Source of the DNA: Brugia malayi
Taxonomy: Eukaryota > Nematoda > Chromadorea > Rhabditida > Onchocercidae
NCBI RefSeq assembly: GCF_000002995.4
Contig: NW_025062476.1
Coordinates: 310,001 to 374,000 of the forward strand
Direction: 5' to 3'
DNA length: 64,000 bases
Positions 1-12,866 of the stretch are shown here, piece after piece. The position numbers and the translations under genes were made by a program. Each line of letters starts with the position of its first letter. Positions within the stretch are counted from its first letter, which is position 1. The notes beneath the pieces are model-generated. The model did no database searches. It had not been told where the DNA came from and was given only the letters and a program-made list of their open reading frames with translations.

Positions 1-1493
1 TCCGATCAATTTTGACTACTCTCAGGCAGCAAATAGTTTTACATTTGCTCCATGCATCGAATAAGTTTACGATCACTGTGTCAAATAATTCATTTTGCGG
101 GTAATTTTACCCAGTTACTTTGACCTGTCATTGTAATCCAAGATCTTCTCTGGTCATCATTCTCTTATCATTCATCAGTTGTGCATGTTTACATTTTTAC
201 GAGACTTTTTTTTTAACAAAATAAACAATACTTTTAAAATGCAGATTAAAAATACTTCCCAAATGACAAAAGTGCTCGATACTGGCAATAATCCCATCTA
301 CAGGTGAAAAGCTACCATTCTGTTCATGTGGACATTTTTAAAAAGTATTCGTGAAATCTCTGTGAGTCGAGTTGTCTAACTTCTTCATTAAGCTACTTGA
401 TTAATACTTTGGAACAATTTGACGATTTAGGTTTGAGGACAGAGTGGCTGAATATTTGGTCCTCTGTCATTGTTCAAAATGAAAAATAGGAATGATCATT
501 GTACTTTCCAGACTCAGTTTTACATAATAGTGACTTTTGGACAGGATGTGAGTAGTGCTGGGTGGGAAGGCTTTAGTGATTAGATTAAGAATGAAGGAGA
601 AAATCTGAAAACTCACAAATGTTGCAAAATAATCTCTTCCTCCTTTTGAATCTGACCTTATCCTCCACCGAATTGCAATTTTCCAATTTGACACTGCTGG
701 AGGAGCAAAATCTACGAAATAAATGAGTAAAGTTTTGATTGGAAGTAGTCCGAATCTCGTGTCTTACATCTTTAGAAACACCGACAGTCATTCCCGGTAT
801 TTCCTGAAAAGACGCATCTTTGTTACAATTCTATCATTTATCACTGTAACAATATCGGAAGATACACAAAAAAAAAAAAGACTGCAGAGCGCAGTTTTAA
901 AATGAAACTCAGTAAAGGTCATTTCTTGAATACATCGATGTTTTTTTTGTAATCTGTAAATAAAAAAAATTGAAATCTAAAATCAGTCGACAAATGTTCT
1001 TTTTTCTGAAGTCTTAGATACTATTCAACTCTTCGTGCTATGAATAGTCCGGAATCAGATTTTATCCGAAATTTTTTTTTTTTTTTATCAATTAAATACA
1101 CTAAACATGTATCAGAATTTTTTATGATAGATTTTATAATTTCAAAAATTAGATCAGAAGGGAGATGTTTTAATGTTTTGTTTAATTAATCTTGAAATAT
1201 TGAATACCATTACCAAAGGAAGCAACAGTTCGACTTAGCTGTAAGATGAGCTTTTTTTTTAAGAATTCAGAATTTTTCAGTACAGCTATCATTGATGGTG
1301 ACATTTTGGACTTGGTATGAACACTAAATGTGAGGTATCCACCAGGTAAACCAGGCCAGATAGCACAAGTAAACCATTCAACCTTCCTCAGCTAGTTACA
1401 CACTTCTGCTACCCAGCTTCTCAGGCTATTTTACTACAACCACGTACCCAGACGAGCGTACGTGTTAGGATGATGATATTCGAGATTGCTTAG
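1..1493. other. No supported gene, left edge
   Basis: Very AT-rich DNA with homopolymer runs of A and T, for example near 866, 937 and 1072. Short open frames exist on both strands, but none has paired splice sites or recognisable protein similarity. It could hold introns or UTR of a gene that includes the candidate exon starting at 1494. Confidence 0.5.
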
Positions 1494-1654
1494 GTAATAT
1501 AAAAGTGAAAAATTCTGAAATAAAAGGATCGATCAGTGTCGGCAGCAATCATATTAAAGGGAAGAGAAGATGGAGAGTGCGGCATCGTCATTTTATCTTA
1601 AAGCAAGACAGTCTTGAAATTTACAAAAAAGTACCAAATGAAAATGAATTAACT
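1494..1654 (+). CDS. Candidate internal exon, PH-domain-like
   Basis: A stretch bounded by an acceptor-like GCTTAG at 1488-1493 and a strong GTGAGT donor at 1655 stays open across its whole length. The translation contains KGKRRWRVRHRHFILKQD followed by SLEIYKK. This has the spacing of the first beta strands of a pleckstrin homology domain: basic residues, then Trp, an Arg-x-Phe-x-Leu strand, then Leu-x-x-Tyr-Lys. The exon would enter with two bases of a split codon and leave in phase 0. I could not find the neighbouring exons that should carry the rest of a PH domain and its final Trp-containing helix. This is therefore an isolated exon candidate; it could also be a chance open frame or a relic. 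Confidence 0.35.
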
Positions 1655-4600
1655 GTGAGTGGAAAAAGTACTGATAAAAGGACAGCACTGAACAAGTTAA
1701 TATTACTGCTACTGCTACTGCTGCATGCATTCTTTTAGAAATTAGAAATAAACATTATCAAAAAAAAAACTTCGCGTTTGCAATTTTTTTTTTTGTGAGA
1801 CAACAAGAACTTGTTTCCATCGTTATGCAAACGCAAACGTTCATGCTTCATTGGAGATTCGAATTAAATTTGATTTAAGACTTGAAGAAAACGCAAAAAG
1901 CATTCACGCGTACCGCATCCGTCACTTAAAGATCCGTGAAGGATCAGCGTAAATACGATTACACTATATAAGTTAGATTATTGAAGTTATTCTTTCAAAC
2001 AATTAAAATGCTACATACAATCTTTAATCTATCTTATATTGCAAAGATTTTATAAACATCATTTGGACTTAACTTAACTTAACTTAAGGCTTATTTGCTT
2101 CAACTGATAATTGATAAGTATATATTCAAATATATTCACAAAACGATTGAGAAGGAAGCTGATCAATTATTATTGCATTATCATTTAATAAATGCCTGAT
2201 GGTTTTTCCGCCTTTATTTTCTCCTCAGTATATGCGCAAATGTGACAACACTTTTCTCTTTCCATTTTCCAAGTTTCGCTTTTTATCATAAATTATTTTT
2301 TATCATAAAATTTTTATCATAAATATAGGAGAAATGGCAGTGGTTTCTTCTGCCTCTGTTTTTTATCACCAATTTTATTATCAGTTCAAAATGTAAAGAA
2401 ATAGAATAATGGCGAAATAATTTGGATACCATACTCATAGCATATAACAAAGAGTGATACTCTCGAGTTTTCTGGTAGTTTCGATTCAGGAAATGCTAGA
2501 GTCAAAGGTAGAGGATATGTCCTCGTTATGCAATAGAGTTTAACATTGTTCTGAACTGTAAACTGATGACTGATGATATTGATTACTATCAGTGCTCTGC
2601 CGATTGATAACAACTCGCTACAAACTTTTTCATTTCCATACGAACCATCGAACTGTCAAAACAACACCAAATGAAGATCCATGATGAAAACGATAAACTA
2701 GAAAAATTCTGTACTGAAAGGGACGAGCAAAGTGAGTTTGGAATGGAAAGCATTTAACAGAGATGGGTCATTGTCATGAAACTTGTCAACAGCAATGTTT
2801 ATGTTTTTCTCTCTTCAACCGATTGTTTCACAGCAACAAATACAGTTCAATAAATGAATTTGCTCCATAACAGATCATCCTTTTTGGGACTTTCTCTATT
2901 AAATTTGTGAAAGTTTCTTTTTAGTGTCATTTTTGTGAACTGATGATCTACATTTTCTTGCCTCGTTTAAAGTTCAATTTGCTAAGCTTATAGCACAGAA
3001 TGAATTGAATTTTGCATGAACTTATCAATAGCTAACTTAATTGATTGCTTATCAGTAACAAACGCAAAACATTCAAGGTAAAAATTTGCTCAGCAATTCT
3101 ACTTGCACTAATAAAGAAATTTTGATCAGGAAGAACACAGGAAGTTCATTTGAGTCATTTCAGCAAATAAATGAATCAACAAGGTTTGTTATGGTTTTTT
3201 TTCAAAATTGTTCCTATCAAATGAATACATTACGGGTTGAACTGATAAAGTATATAAAGTAATTCTCAACAAATTCTTCTTTTCAGATAACATAAATGAT
3301 TGACCTAAGTTCATAACAAATTCAACAGTATACATCAGCACAACACTTATTCAAATCAAATTTAAAATTAAGGTATAGCATCGTAGTATGTTATATAATT
3401 CACTGACTGTTTCATTTCAAATACAATTGATTTGCTCAGTTCCTTAAGAACTAATAAAGCCTAGCAGTGAACACTTCACAGTTTATCCAAAGGCCTTTTG
3501 ATTAATATAGTTTGTCTAATAGATTAAATAGTAATGATAATAGTAAGATGTTTAATTGAGGTGATAATTTGAGTACCTGTAAATATGGTAAACAAAGATG
3601 AATGTAAAGTAGTAGCACTTCAAAGGTATTTCAATTTTTGGGCAGTACTTTTTTGCTATGGACTCTTGTGTCCTGCACATCATCTTCAAACTTCATACTT
3701 CTAATCTCTTAAACTGATATGAGCCATAATTTCAACCTTTTAATTTGCACAAGTAACCACCTTGTAATTATGAGTTCCATACCATTTTAAAGATTTTATA
3801 TGCATTAAATAAAGAAATGTTTTCATAATGTTGCTTTTCTGTAGTTTAACCTATCTTTCCGGAAGTAGAATGTGATAAAAACAACAAAAAGCAAAATTAA
3901 AAGAACTGAAATCTGAATTTGTGAGTAAGTGTATTGTCATTATTTAGGTTTCATTATTCTTGTTTTGTTGTTGTTGTTTGGACGATCGTTTCAGTTGTTC
4001 ACTTACTTATCCTTTAACCTTTTATTGTCCTTTTTAATTTACTAGTGGAAATGAGCAGATTTGAGTAATTATGAGTTATGTACTAGAGAGATGGATGAGT
4101 CTAGTTGAGAGAGGTCAGTTGAATAGAGTAAGAAGTTTCAGATTTCGATTGTTGTAAGGATTGAAATTAAATCAGTTACTCTTATAGATATTTAAAAAAA
4201 CAGTTCAGGAAATGATTAAACTTTAATTGCGTGTTAGAATAGCTTAGTCCCGCTCTCGACTCTCTGATAAATTAGGAAATTTAGTGTTGATATTGAAGCT
4301 ATGATCACATTCAGTTGTTAGCATTACTTCTAATTTGTCATTCTTAGCTAAATTTTTGTATTGAAAAATTTTCAAAACGTTCCGCACTGTAAATGCCATA
4401 ATCTTGGCCAAATTTTTATTTAATTTCTTTAGATAATATTACTTAAACCAACCCGGGAAGAAGCCCAATCAAGGAAAAGTTCCTAATCATGCCAATTCTA
4501 TTAAAATACTGAAATATTTAATTATCAGTACTAAAATATATTCACTAGGTTACTTAGTCTGAACTATTTCATATACTTTTTATGCTTTTTTTCCTCACTT

Positions 4601-4878
4601 ATTCATAGTTTAAGTTATTCTTGCACATGCTTGATGATACTTCTGGTCGAGATGACATCTTTTCCACCGATACTAAGAATAGTTCGAGACTAAATTTTTC
4701 CAATTGGAAAAGGACAAGAAAAGAAATAATTTCAAATGATATGTTTACGAATTGCATATAAATTAGCAGTCAGATTTACTTCCGATAATTTCTCTGACTG
4801 GAAAAAAGCGCTTTATTGTTTTCTCGTCCACTAGTATTTCTTCAGATAAATGTTTCAGCAAGAAATCAAAGGTGAAAC
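1655..4878. other. No supported gene
   Basis: AT-rich sequence without a convincing exon on either strand. A short direct repeat of TTTTTATCATAAA occurs about three times at 2279-2325, and a CTTAA-type repeat lies at 2071-2089. It may be intron between the 1.5 kb candidate exon and unseen small exons, or intergenic. Confidence 0.45.
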
Positions 4879-5081
4879 CTGACTTCGTAAGCGACAGATT
4901 GTGAGATGACATTCGATTCCAGAAGAGCCATTTCCTCAGTCACTCGTAGTGGTTCTTGGTGATTCTGGTTGCCATCGGTGGTACCCTGGTATCTGCTACT
5001 ATCACTACAAAACCATTTGTTAAATTTATTTGCCGCAGTTTTCCTCAGATTCTTCACCATTCGCTGATCTTTGCCACTGAT
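4879..5081 (-). CDS. Candidate internal exon, unknown protein
   Basis: On the minus strand a good acceptor (ATATTTTGCAG) sits just before 5081 and a GTTTCA donor follows 4879. The 203 bases between are fully open, entering in phase 0 and leaving with two bases of a split codon. The 67 codons are polar and basic at the start (KDQRMVKNLRKTAANKFNKW) and later contain VTEEMALLESNVISQSVAYEV. Composition is much more protein-like than the surrounding AT-rich DNA. I do not recognise the family. Neighbouring exons were not found, so the gene may have large introns on either side or this may be a remnant. Confidence 0.45.
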
Positions 5082-6657
5082 CTGCAAAATATACAAAAAT
5101 ATAAAAATCTATTTACTTCTAAAACATGAATTTTAAAATTTCGAGATGGAAAATAGAATGTAACTAAAAGTTTTGTATGAAACAATTGTTCGTCATTAAT
5201 TTTATTTCAATTAAACTCTATTAAATGAAGCAAGAAAGAGTAATTATAAACACAAATTTGATGTGTTCCAAAAAAAATTGTGTAAGCAATTAAGATGAAA
5301 TCAGAGTGATTATTTCAACCTAATCATATATCAAATAATCGATTATTTTGTATTTCTACAAAAATCAACAAAACGATCGTATAGATCAATCGTAAACAAA
5401 ATTCAATCATATTTTTGCTTCCAAAACTATTAAAATTTGAGTGCAAATGACATATTTCGATGAAATGTGTTCATTTGTTAAAAAAGCCCATTCGATGTCT
5501 CATTTTTTTGCATACCTTAATAATAAATTCGTGACAACAATCTCCTACAGATTACAGTATTGATTGATTGATTGGTTGATTGGGTTATCACATTGATCTG
5601 CATTGATTGACAGATCAGCAGGACTGATTACCTTAGTCGTTATTTCTCGGGAAAATAATGGAATCGAACTGCAATGGCAGAAAGGATGTCATTTTCGATG
5701 GGTCCAATTTTAACTAAAACGAAAAGTGGAAGAAGCGAGTTTTTGAAGTTTGGACTGACTCTGTGTTGACTGCAAAACAAGAATGTGTGCTGCTGATAAT
5801 GGCGCAACTGATCACTCAACTGATCACTCACTCATCACTTACTTATTTACTTCCTCTCAATCATAACAAATCATATTTGCATATTTGTATTCAATTCTTC
5901 TATCACTTTGCTGTTAATGAACTGTTTCAATTTGAAGGAACTTTTTGAAGATTTACTTTAATTAAATTTTAAGTCACAAAAATGTTTGGTCATTTCACAC
6001 TATTAAAGTTTCTTGTAGAACTCAAGCGGAAAAATATTTCGGCAAATAAAAAGAAGTTAGGAACATTCAATAATTCATGTTCATTTACTTCTGGCGCAAA
6101 TTAACACATGACTGTATCGATTGCTTCCAGAGTGACAACAGCAATTGACACAACAAATGATCGTATGCTAATTTCGCAGTTGTGCAGTTGAAATTTTAAA
6201 CTAAATATGACATTCAATTACAAATGAATAAATTGTTGAAAGTGTAATGACCTATTGTTATTCACATTCAGTCGGTCCACTGTACGGTGGTTGGAAAGGG
6301 GGTTCACTCTTCTCTACTGATTCGAGAAAAATTGTGACAAGAATAATGAAGTCTAACTCTCATGACAAGTAATACTTTTCGAATTTATTAAAACCTCTGA
6401 ACGTGCCATTTTGGTGATTGTGTGGTTCTTCTGGTTGTACTACGGGAATTTCCCCGACTGATTCATACCTTAAGAAAATTTAAAACTCTCTTTAGATCAA
6501 ATAACAAGTGGATTTTACGGAGAGAGAGGATACAGAAGGGAAATTTAAAGAAGTACAGAAATGCGATCGATCAGGAGCAGTAGATTTGCTTGGGATCTGT
6601 AAAGTTATTCTCCTTTCAGATCAGTGAATACCTAAATTTTCTAATTAATTATTTCAG
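5082..6657. other. No supported gene
   Basis: Intergenic or intronic DNA. A cluster of TGATTGATTGATTGG-type direct repeats lies at 5560-5620, and a small imperfect repeat of GATCACTCA lies near 5811-5830. No open frame here has both splice sites. Confidence 0.45.
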
Positions 6658-6745
6658 GTTATTCCACTTGAAAGAATACAATTGCAATAACATTAGACGG
6701 TGTCTACGTGAACTACGTGTGAAACGAGATCCAAGTACCACTGAG

Positions 6746-9700
6746 ATGGATTCCTTAGATAGCAGCATCGGTGCTGTACACTCCAACTGCATACGTAAGG
6801 TACATCTGGGTAACGTGATATTTTAAACTTTTATCAATTACTAGGTTTTTACCTAAAAATTCTCGTTGACAATACCCACTGTTCACGTCACGTGTACCTC
6901 AGGTCTTCTACCTTACTAGCTTCCTCTATTAACTGGATGTATACCAATAAAGTAAGTTCTTTCCTTCCTCACTGATTATAAATCAATCTATTTCTCACTT
7001 ACTTACTGTCAAAAGAGAAAACAACTTTGAAATTCATTCTTAGCAGATTTTTCAATATTTCTGTAATCCAAACCGAATTTTGATCATTTTGCAAATTCAT
7101 TTCCAATTATAATTAATAATAATAATTTCAAGTTTAATTCTTCTACGTGAATTCAAAAATCTTACAGAAAAAAAAAAAGTAAAACATAAAAATAGAAGAA
7201 AAATGAGAAATCACTGAATCTCATTCATTTGCTATTTCAGATTCAAGTAACAGCGAAGGAATGCGGCGAACATCTGAAGGTTGCCAACATTCTTAGTGTT
7301 AACAAATTGAAACAAAATTTGAAAAGTACTTTGGAAGCGTTAACTGCACAAAATGACTGTCTCATCTGCTCTATTAATACAAATATCAATGATGCAGAAT
7401 GCTTGGTTAACTTTTTCTCTTCCAAAAATATTTGCTAATTGCTTATAAGTTTCATATAAATTGCATGAAACTGTGTTTACAGAATGGTACTGATCACACT
7501 TTTTTCAAGAGAGAATTTATTCTATAAATTAAATTAAAAACTCGAAAGATTGATGATTTTTTAATCAGAATCCAGGTGAGCTCATTTCAGGTTCCTTCTA
7601 TGACACAAGAAATAATCTGCAAGCAGTTCACTGCATTCATGCACATCCTCTCAAACACTAACACTCAAAAATTAACTTTAAATACTTCTTCATACATTAA
7701 TTCAAAGGAAAAAATTGATACAATCAATTTCGCTATGCACTGGTTCGTTTTTTTTTTTTTTTTTTCAAATTAAATCTTCAAAGATTGCTAAGATCTTCGC
7801 TTCTTCGTTGTCACAGAGAGCAGAAATGAAATTTTAACTGAAACTACCTTTGAGTAGGTTGAAGAACTCAACAGCACATTTATTACCATTCCTGGATACC
7901 ATGATAGGACCACTCTATGTCACGACACTGTCACCAAATCAACTGATAGCACTGATACGACACCTTCGACATCTCTGTCAAGAAGTTCCCTATTTAGCAG
8001 AGTGATACTTTACACGAATTGCAACACCTGTTCGATTTCAAAATTTAAGGGATTTTCAAATTGCAAATTTTTGAATAGTATCCTTTTTCAAAGAAAGCTT
8101 AGAGACAACATTTATTGTTTAAAGCATACTATTTTCAATAAACAAAATTTAAAATAATTATTTGGCAGTGTGAGTACAACGGAATCAGAGTGTAAAGATA
8201 CGGAAATTAGGAGTTCCGAACTGAATGCTTTGAAGTACATTACTGAAATCAACAAATTATCAAGTCTCGAGGATCTAATTAAGGTTGAATAAATATTACT
8301 TTAGAAAAAAGCCAAGAAAGATTCAAATAAAGTGGAAAAGTTTGAATTTTCAAATTTAAAAATTCATTTATATAATTTTGCTATGCAATTTTTAGTTAAA
8401 ATTTATATTGCCTTACCTAATGCGCTTTTTTTTTCTTTGGTGCCTAATCTTACCGTTTTCAAAAAGTAATTCCTTAAAATGAATTCAATGACATCTGAAT
8501 TGATGTCATTCTCAATATGACATCTCTGACATCTCAATAATGACATCTCAATAAAATTAATAGAAATCATTGAAAATATCTTCTGAAGGCTGTCTTTATG
8601 ACACGAGCGCAATTTGCAGATATATCAGCCCACTAATGTCCACACCCATACCTTTACGCCAGCCGATGACATCTCTGGACAACGACAAATTCATGCTTTC
8701 CCAACAAAGCACAGGTAATGAATGTTTGAAAGGTTGTATTGCTGGAACCGTTGACAATCCCTAATCTATTCTAAATTCTCGAGAATGTCTCATATTATTT
8801 CTCGCTTATTCCTTTCAGAATTTCACAAGGACAACAATTCTTCCAATATTCCGTTGACATTGGTTGGTATACTTTTAACAACTAACAAGTGTTCATAGCA
8901 TAAAATTAATTACAGAAAGACTACTCAGTTATGTTTGTACTCCATTAGGCTCCCACTAATCTCTATGTTATTGTAGAAGTTGCAGTAAACTATTTAAATT
9001 TGAAATCACACAAAATCATTTAAAATTAATGCATAAATTAGAAAAATATTTTGTGTCTTTTTGTGACGGCAAAATGAGGGAATAAGCTAAATTAGTGATT
9101 TAATCGAAAATGTTTTTGAAAAGTGACGACAGCATCACTTGGTCACTTATGTCTGAAAGGGCAAAGGGCAGCTATTTTTCTTCTAGCGATTGTCCAAAGT
9201 TTTAAGTTAGTGTTCAATTTTCATTGAGATATATCCAGTTATAGTACTAAGACTTTGTGTGTTATCCGGTAAACTCAGCCTTATTACAGCCGAAGAGATG
9301 GATGGAATGACGGAGCGTTGTGTGCTTTGTCCGGAAAGTCTACTGCAAGTCGACAAATCTTCTGAGCAATTCCATGGCTTATTATTCCCGAAAAGTTTGT
9401 GTCTTTTTTGAGAATTGCACTAACATTGTGCTTCTTAGACTCTCGACGGCAACATGAAAGTGTTATTTTATAGAAGCTTCTTTAGGGACGCGATTAGCAG
9501 CTGCAGGGACATTCGACCAAAAAAGTAACCATACGATGAGGCCTCACTCAAACAACTTTCGAGACTTCAGTAGTACACGGAATCAGTGCCTTTTAAGACA
9601 GAGTGGTAATTGTTATTTACTGATTATGTAGAACTATTAACTTGCTAGTGATAAATTAAATCTTTTGAAAAAATTCAATCAGCGAATATACAGCAATCAA

Positions 9701-12700
9701 AAGTTCATAGATTTCTTTCTCTGCTCTACAATTTCTATAGAATTTTTGGCTAATCGATATTGCTATTCCTCATCATGACTCACTTATTGTTGATAATGCA
9801 GATACCATGACGGCAGCAAGTGCGGAAGAACGGACAGTTGGACGGAATGCCTTTAGCAGTGACAGTCTTGCTGCAATTCAGGAGACACAGAATCTATTCT
9901 CGGATAAATGTAAGCAAGCAATGTCGTCAACCAAACATTATTGCTTTCCTTTTCTAAGCTGCAAATTCATCATGTTTCATTGTTTGGAAACAAAACATCT
10001 TACAGTCACCGGGAGATCTCGGGAAATGACCCGACCATGTGCTTTTGAGCCCGGAACTACCAACAAGTTTAGTCAGACACCAACACCACTTTCAAATCAT
10101 CCGAGAATTGCTGAACATTCACAAACTTCTATTGGAGCAGGTCAAATTCTAATTGATTTCACCAATTTATAATGTTTGATCGAAAGACATTGTCTAATTC
10201 AGATGACAATCATTATAACTACATAGAATTTAGTGATTATCAGGAATGTTCATGGTACATTCAGGATAGGTTTACAAAAAATACCGGAACTAAGGTATTA
10301 AATATGCGTCAGCATTATTCGTGGTTCACGTCTAAGACCGTATCAGAAGAATGCATTTCAGGAATAAATTCATTGTCACCGTCTACGGAAACTATCAATC
10401 GAAATTTGCATAGTGTGGAAAGTATTACAGACATTGCAAATATACCAAAGCAATTCTACTGCAAAAGTATTTAGAATTTAATTTAAATGTCACAGATGCG
10501 ATGATTCTTAAAGAAGCACTCATCTACTAAAGAATTTCACACATTTCAGAATATTTCACACCAAATCTGAATCATTATCGGGGCGGTGGTAGAGCTATCT
10601 ATAATCTAACAGAACGAATCAGACAAGCAAAGGAAAAATTTTATTGTTCAGGTTTTTACCGCCATCTTAAATTATAATTTTTCGATATCGTAGCAATCAT
10701 TCACTGACTCTGTGGAATTTCATTAGCAATTAAATGTGTCTTTTTTAGCTTCCAAAACTTCGAATACGAGAAAACACGAAATTTGGATGAGTTACAAATC
10801 TTAAAAAAAAAAAAATAAAAAGAAATTCCGAGCTATCTAGCAAGATTCCGAGCTATACTTTTGCCTTCTAACCCTTTTTTAACTATTTAATTTGATTTGT
10901 TACCTGAAATTTATTTCCATATAGGCATTTTTCAGGTGGTTTGCAAACCATGAACCATTATGCATCTCAAAAACAAAACTTTACTGATATTGGTGACATA
11001 ACAAATCCATTTTCTATGAACTATTACGGTACGTCGCATAATTTACTCTTCGAGAGAGAATATTTTTGCTTTAAGGAAGGAACTGGTTGGGTAATTTTAA
11101 GTTATTGAAAGGGAAAATTATCTTCTGCAACACATTTTACTGCTGGAACTAAGTGAATTAGTTCTATTAGATTTTTTTTTTGAATTGAATTAGTGCTGGA
11201 AGAGACTAATCTCAGAATAAATTGTTCATGAAGTGAGTAGTTTCAGAAAAAAACCCAAGTGGAGCTTCCAGAAGTGGTCCATACAGAACGGAAAGTTTGG
11301 CAGATATGAAAGCTATACCGGATCCATTTTCTCCGAAAGGTCTTTCATACCTGCAGAAATCTCACTTTCGACTTTTGTTTACTCTTCGAGAGAGAATATC
11401 TTTGCTTTACATTCATTTGATAAGAAGCAGAAAGGCTTCTAAATTTAATCAAATTTCATGTTTACTTTTATATTTGTTCTGGCTTTGATATAATTCTTGA
11501 AATTGATGTATTCTATTAAAAAAAGGTAGCTCTTTTGTGACATTTGCATTCTCAAATTAATGTTCATATGATGTAATGCTGAAACTTTCTGATTTTTAAT
11601 TATACTGAAGAAAATTTATTTCGCTTTTAAAATAACTTTTTATGGAAGGCAACCACGAAGGTAATAAATGTGATGGCTACTTTGGTGCTTAGGTATGATC
11701 GTTTCAGGATTGTCAACTGGACAACAGTATTTCGGAAATGTTGATATCACTAAAAGTATGTCACGTATTCTTTAGTTATTTCCTGAATAACGTTTTATCC
11801 AGAATCCTTCTCATCAACTCTCTTTTTTCGAGGACTTTTATTAGTTTAGATATCAGTCTACTTGGCTGCTTAAAATGACTCGTTCATTCAATTAATCCAC
11901 CATTTCTAGAAACGGCCAACACTCAAGAATACATAACACAACCTTACGCTCGCTACACTCCTTCCGAAATTGAGGTTTGTGAAATCCCTACTTTCCGAGG
12001 AATTTTTAGCAGTGACCCAGAATTGAAGACACCAGCAACTGGTAACATAAATATTCAATTTTAAACGATTTTACCAGTTTGAACACCAGTTTGTCTGCCT
12101 GCTGAAGATGACGTCACTTCCGTGCTTACCTGAAAATTTCCGGTCTACTTCAGGACATCAATGCGTATCCTGAGTTTGTACGTGAAGATCAAGCGATTGG
12201 TAAGAAGGCGCTTACTCGTGAGGAATGCGAAGAATTACGTGGAATTTCACCGATCACTGATAAGGAACAGAGAAAATCGCCCATTATTAATCGATACGAG
12301 CTGTCGGATGATGAAGTAAGGATTTAATATCTAACTGATCAATATTCAATATTCGACTGATTGATTGATAGTGACAAAAAGTTTATCATTCCAAAAAAGC
12401 ACTGTTATATTTTTCAGCTAAATGACCTTAAAAATTTGCCGGATATTGTTGATTCGCAATACGCAATCGGACGTGGCATACGTTCCGAAGAGGAAATTCA
12501 AGAAATTCAGGCACTGCCGGACATGTATTTTTTTTTAATGCATTTTTCATTTTCTGCGATATGTGGAAGGAATGATTGATCTATTAGTTATTTGCAGTCT
12601 CTGAATGTATTAAATTTGCAAGAATTCCTAGTATAACAATTCCTTCCAGTCACTCATATTCTCCTGTATCGGATTGGAAACTGCTCACAAAAAGCAACCG

Positions 12701-12866
12701 TTCTACTAGCGGTCTGGCAAATTCCGGTTTACAATCTGCATACGTCGCACCTGACATGCGCTGTACGATTTTCTCATTATTCCATTTCGTTCGTCGTAAA
12801 TTTCTTATTTTCTGTAGTTATCAAATATCGTTCGTCTGTTATACAGCACTATCAAACATACCGTAA
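6746..12866 (+). CDS. Uncharacterised 18-exon gene, about 667 aa
   Basis: Exons: 6746-6799, 7241-7405, 7591-7742, 7858-8001, 8169-8283, 8620-8714, 8819-8862, 9802-9909, 10006-10140, 10362-10466, 10550-10651, 10936-11028, 11247-11339, 11708-11755, 11910-11974, 12154-12315, 12418-12524, 12650-12866. All 17 junctions use GT-AG and keep one frame. The first exon may be longer: it is open from an ATTTCAG acceptor at 6657, so 6746 is the first ATG rather than a proven start. The N-terminal 200 residues look mainly helical (for example HLLPFLDTMIGPLYV then LIALIRHLRHLCQEVPYL). The rest is Ser/Thr/Pro-rich, with recurring blocks ending in Asp-Ile plus a Pro-x-x-Phe, such as SLADMKAIPDPFSPK and NFTDIGDITNPFSMNYY. 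The hydrophobic last 30 residues after APDM may be an artefact if a GTACGA donor near 12774 is used to reach a further exon. I do not recognise the family and assign no function. Confidence 0.7.
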
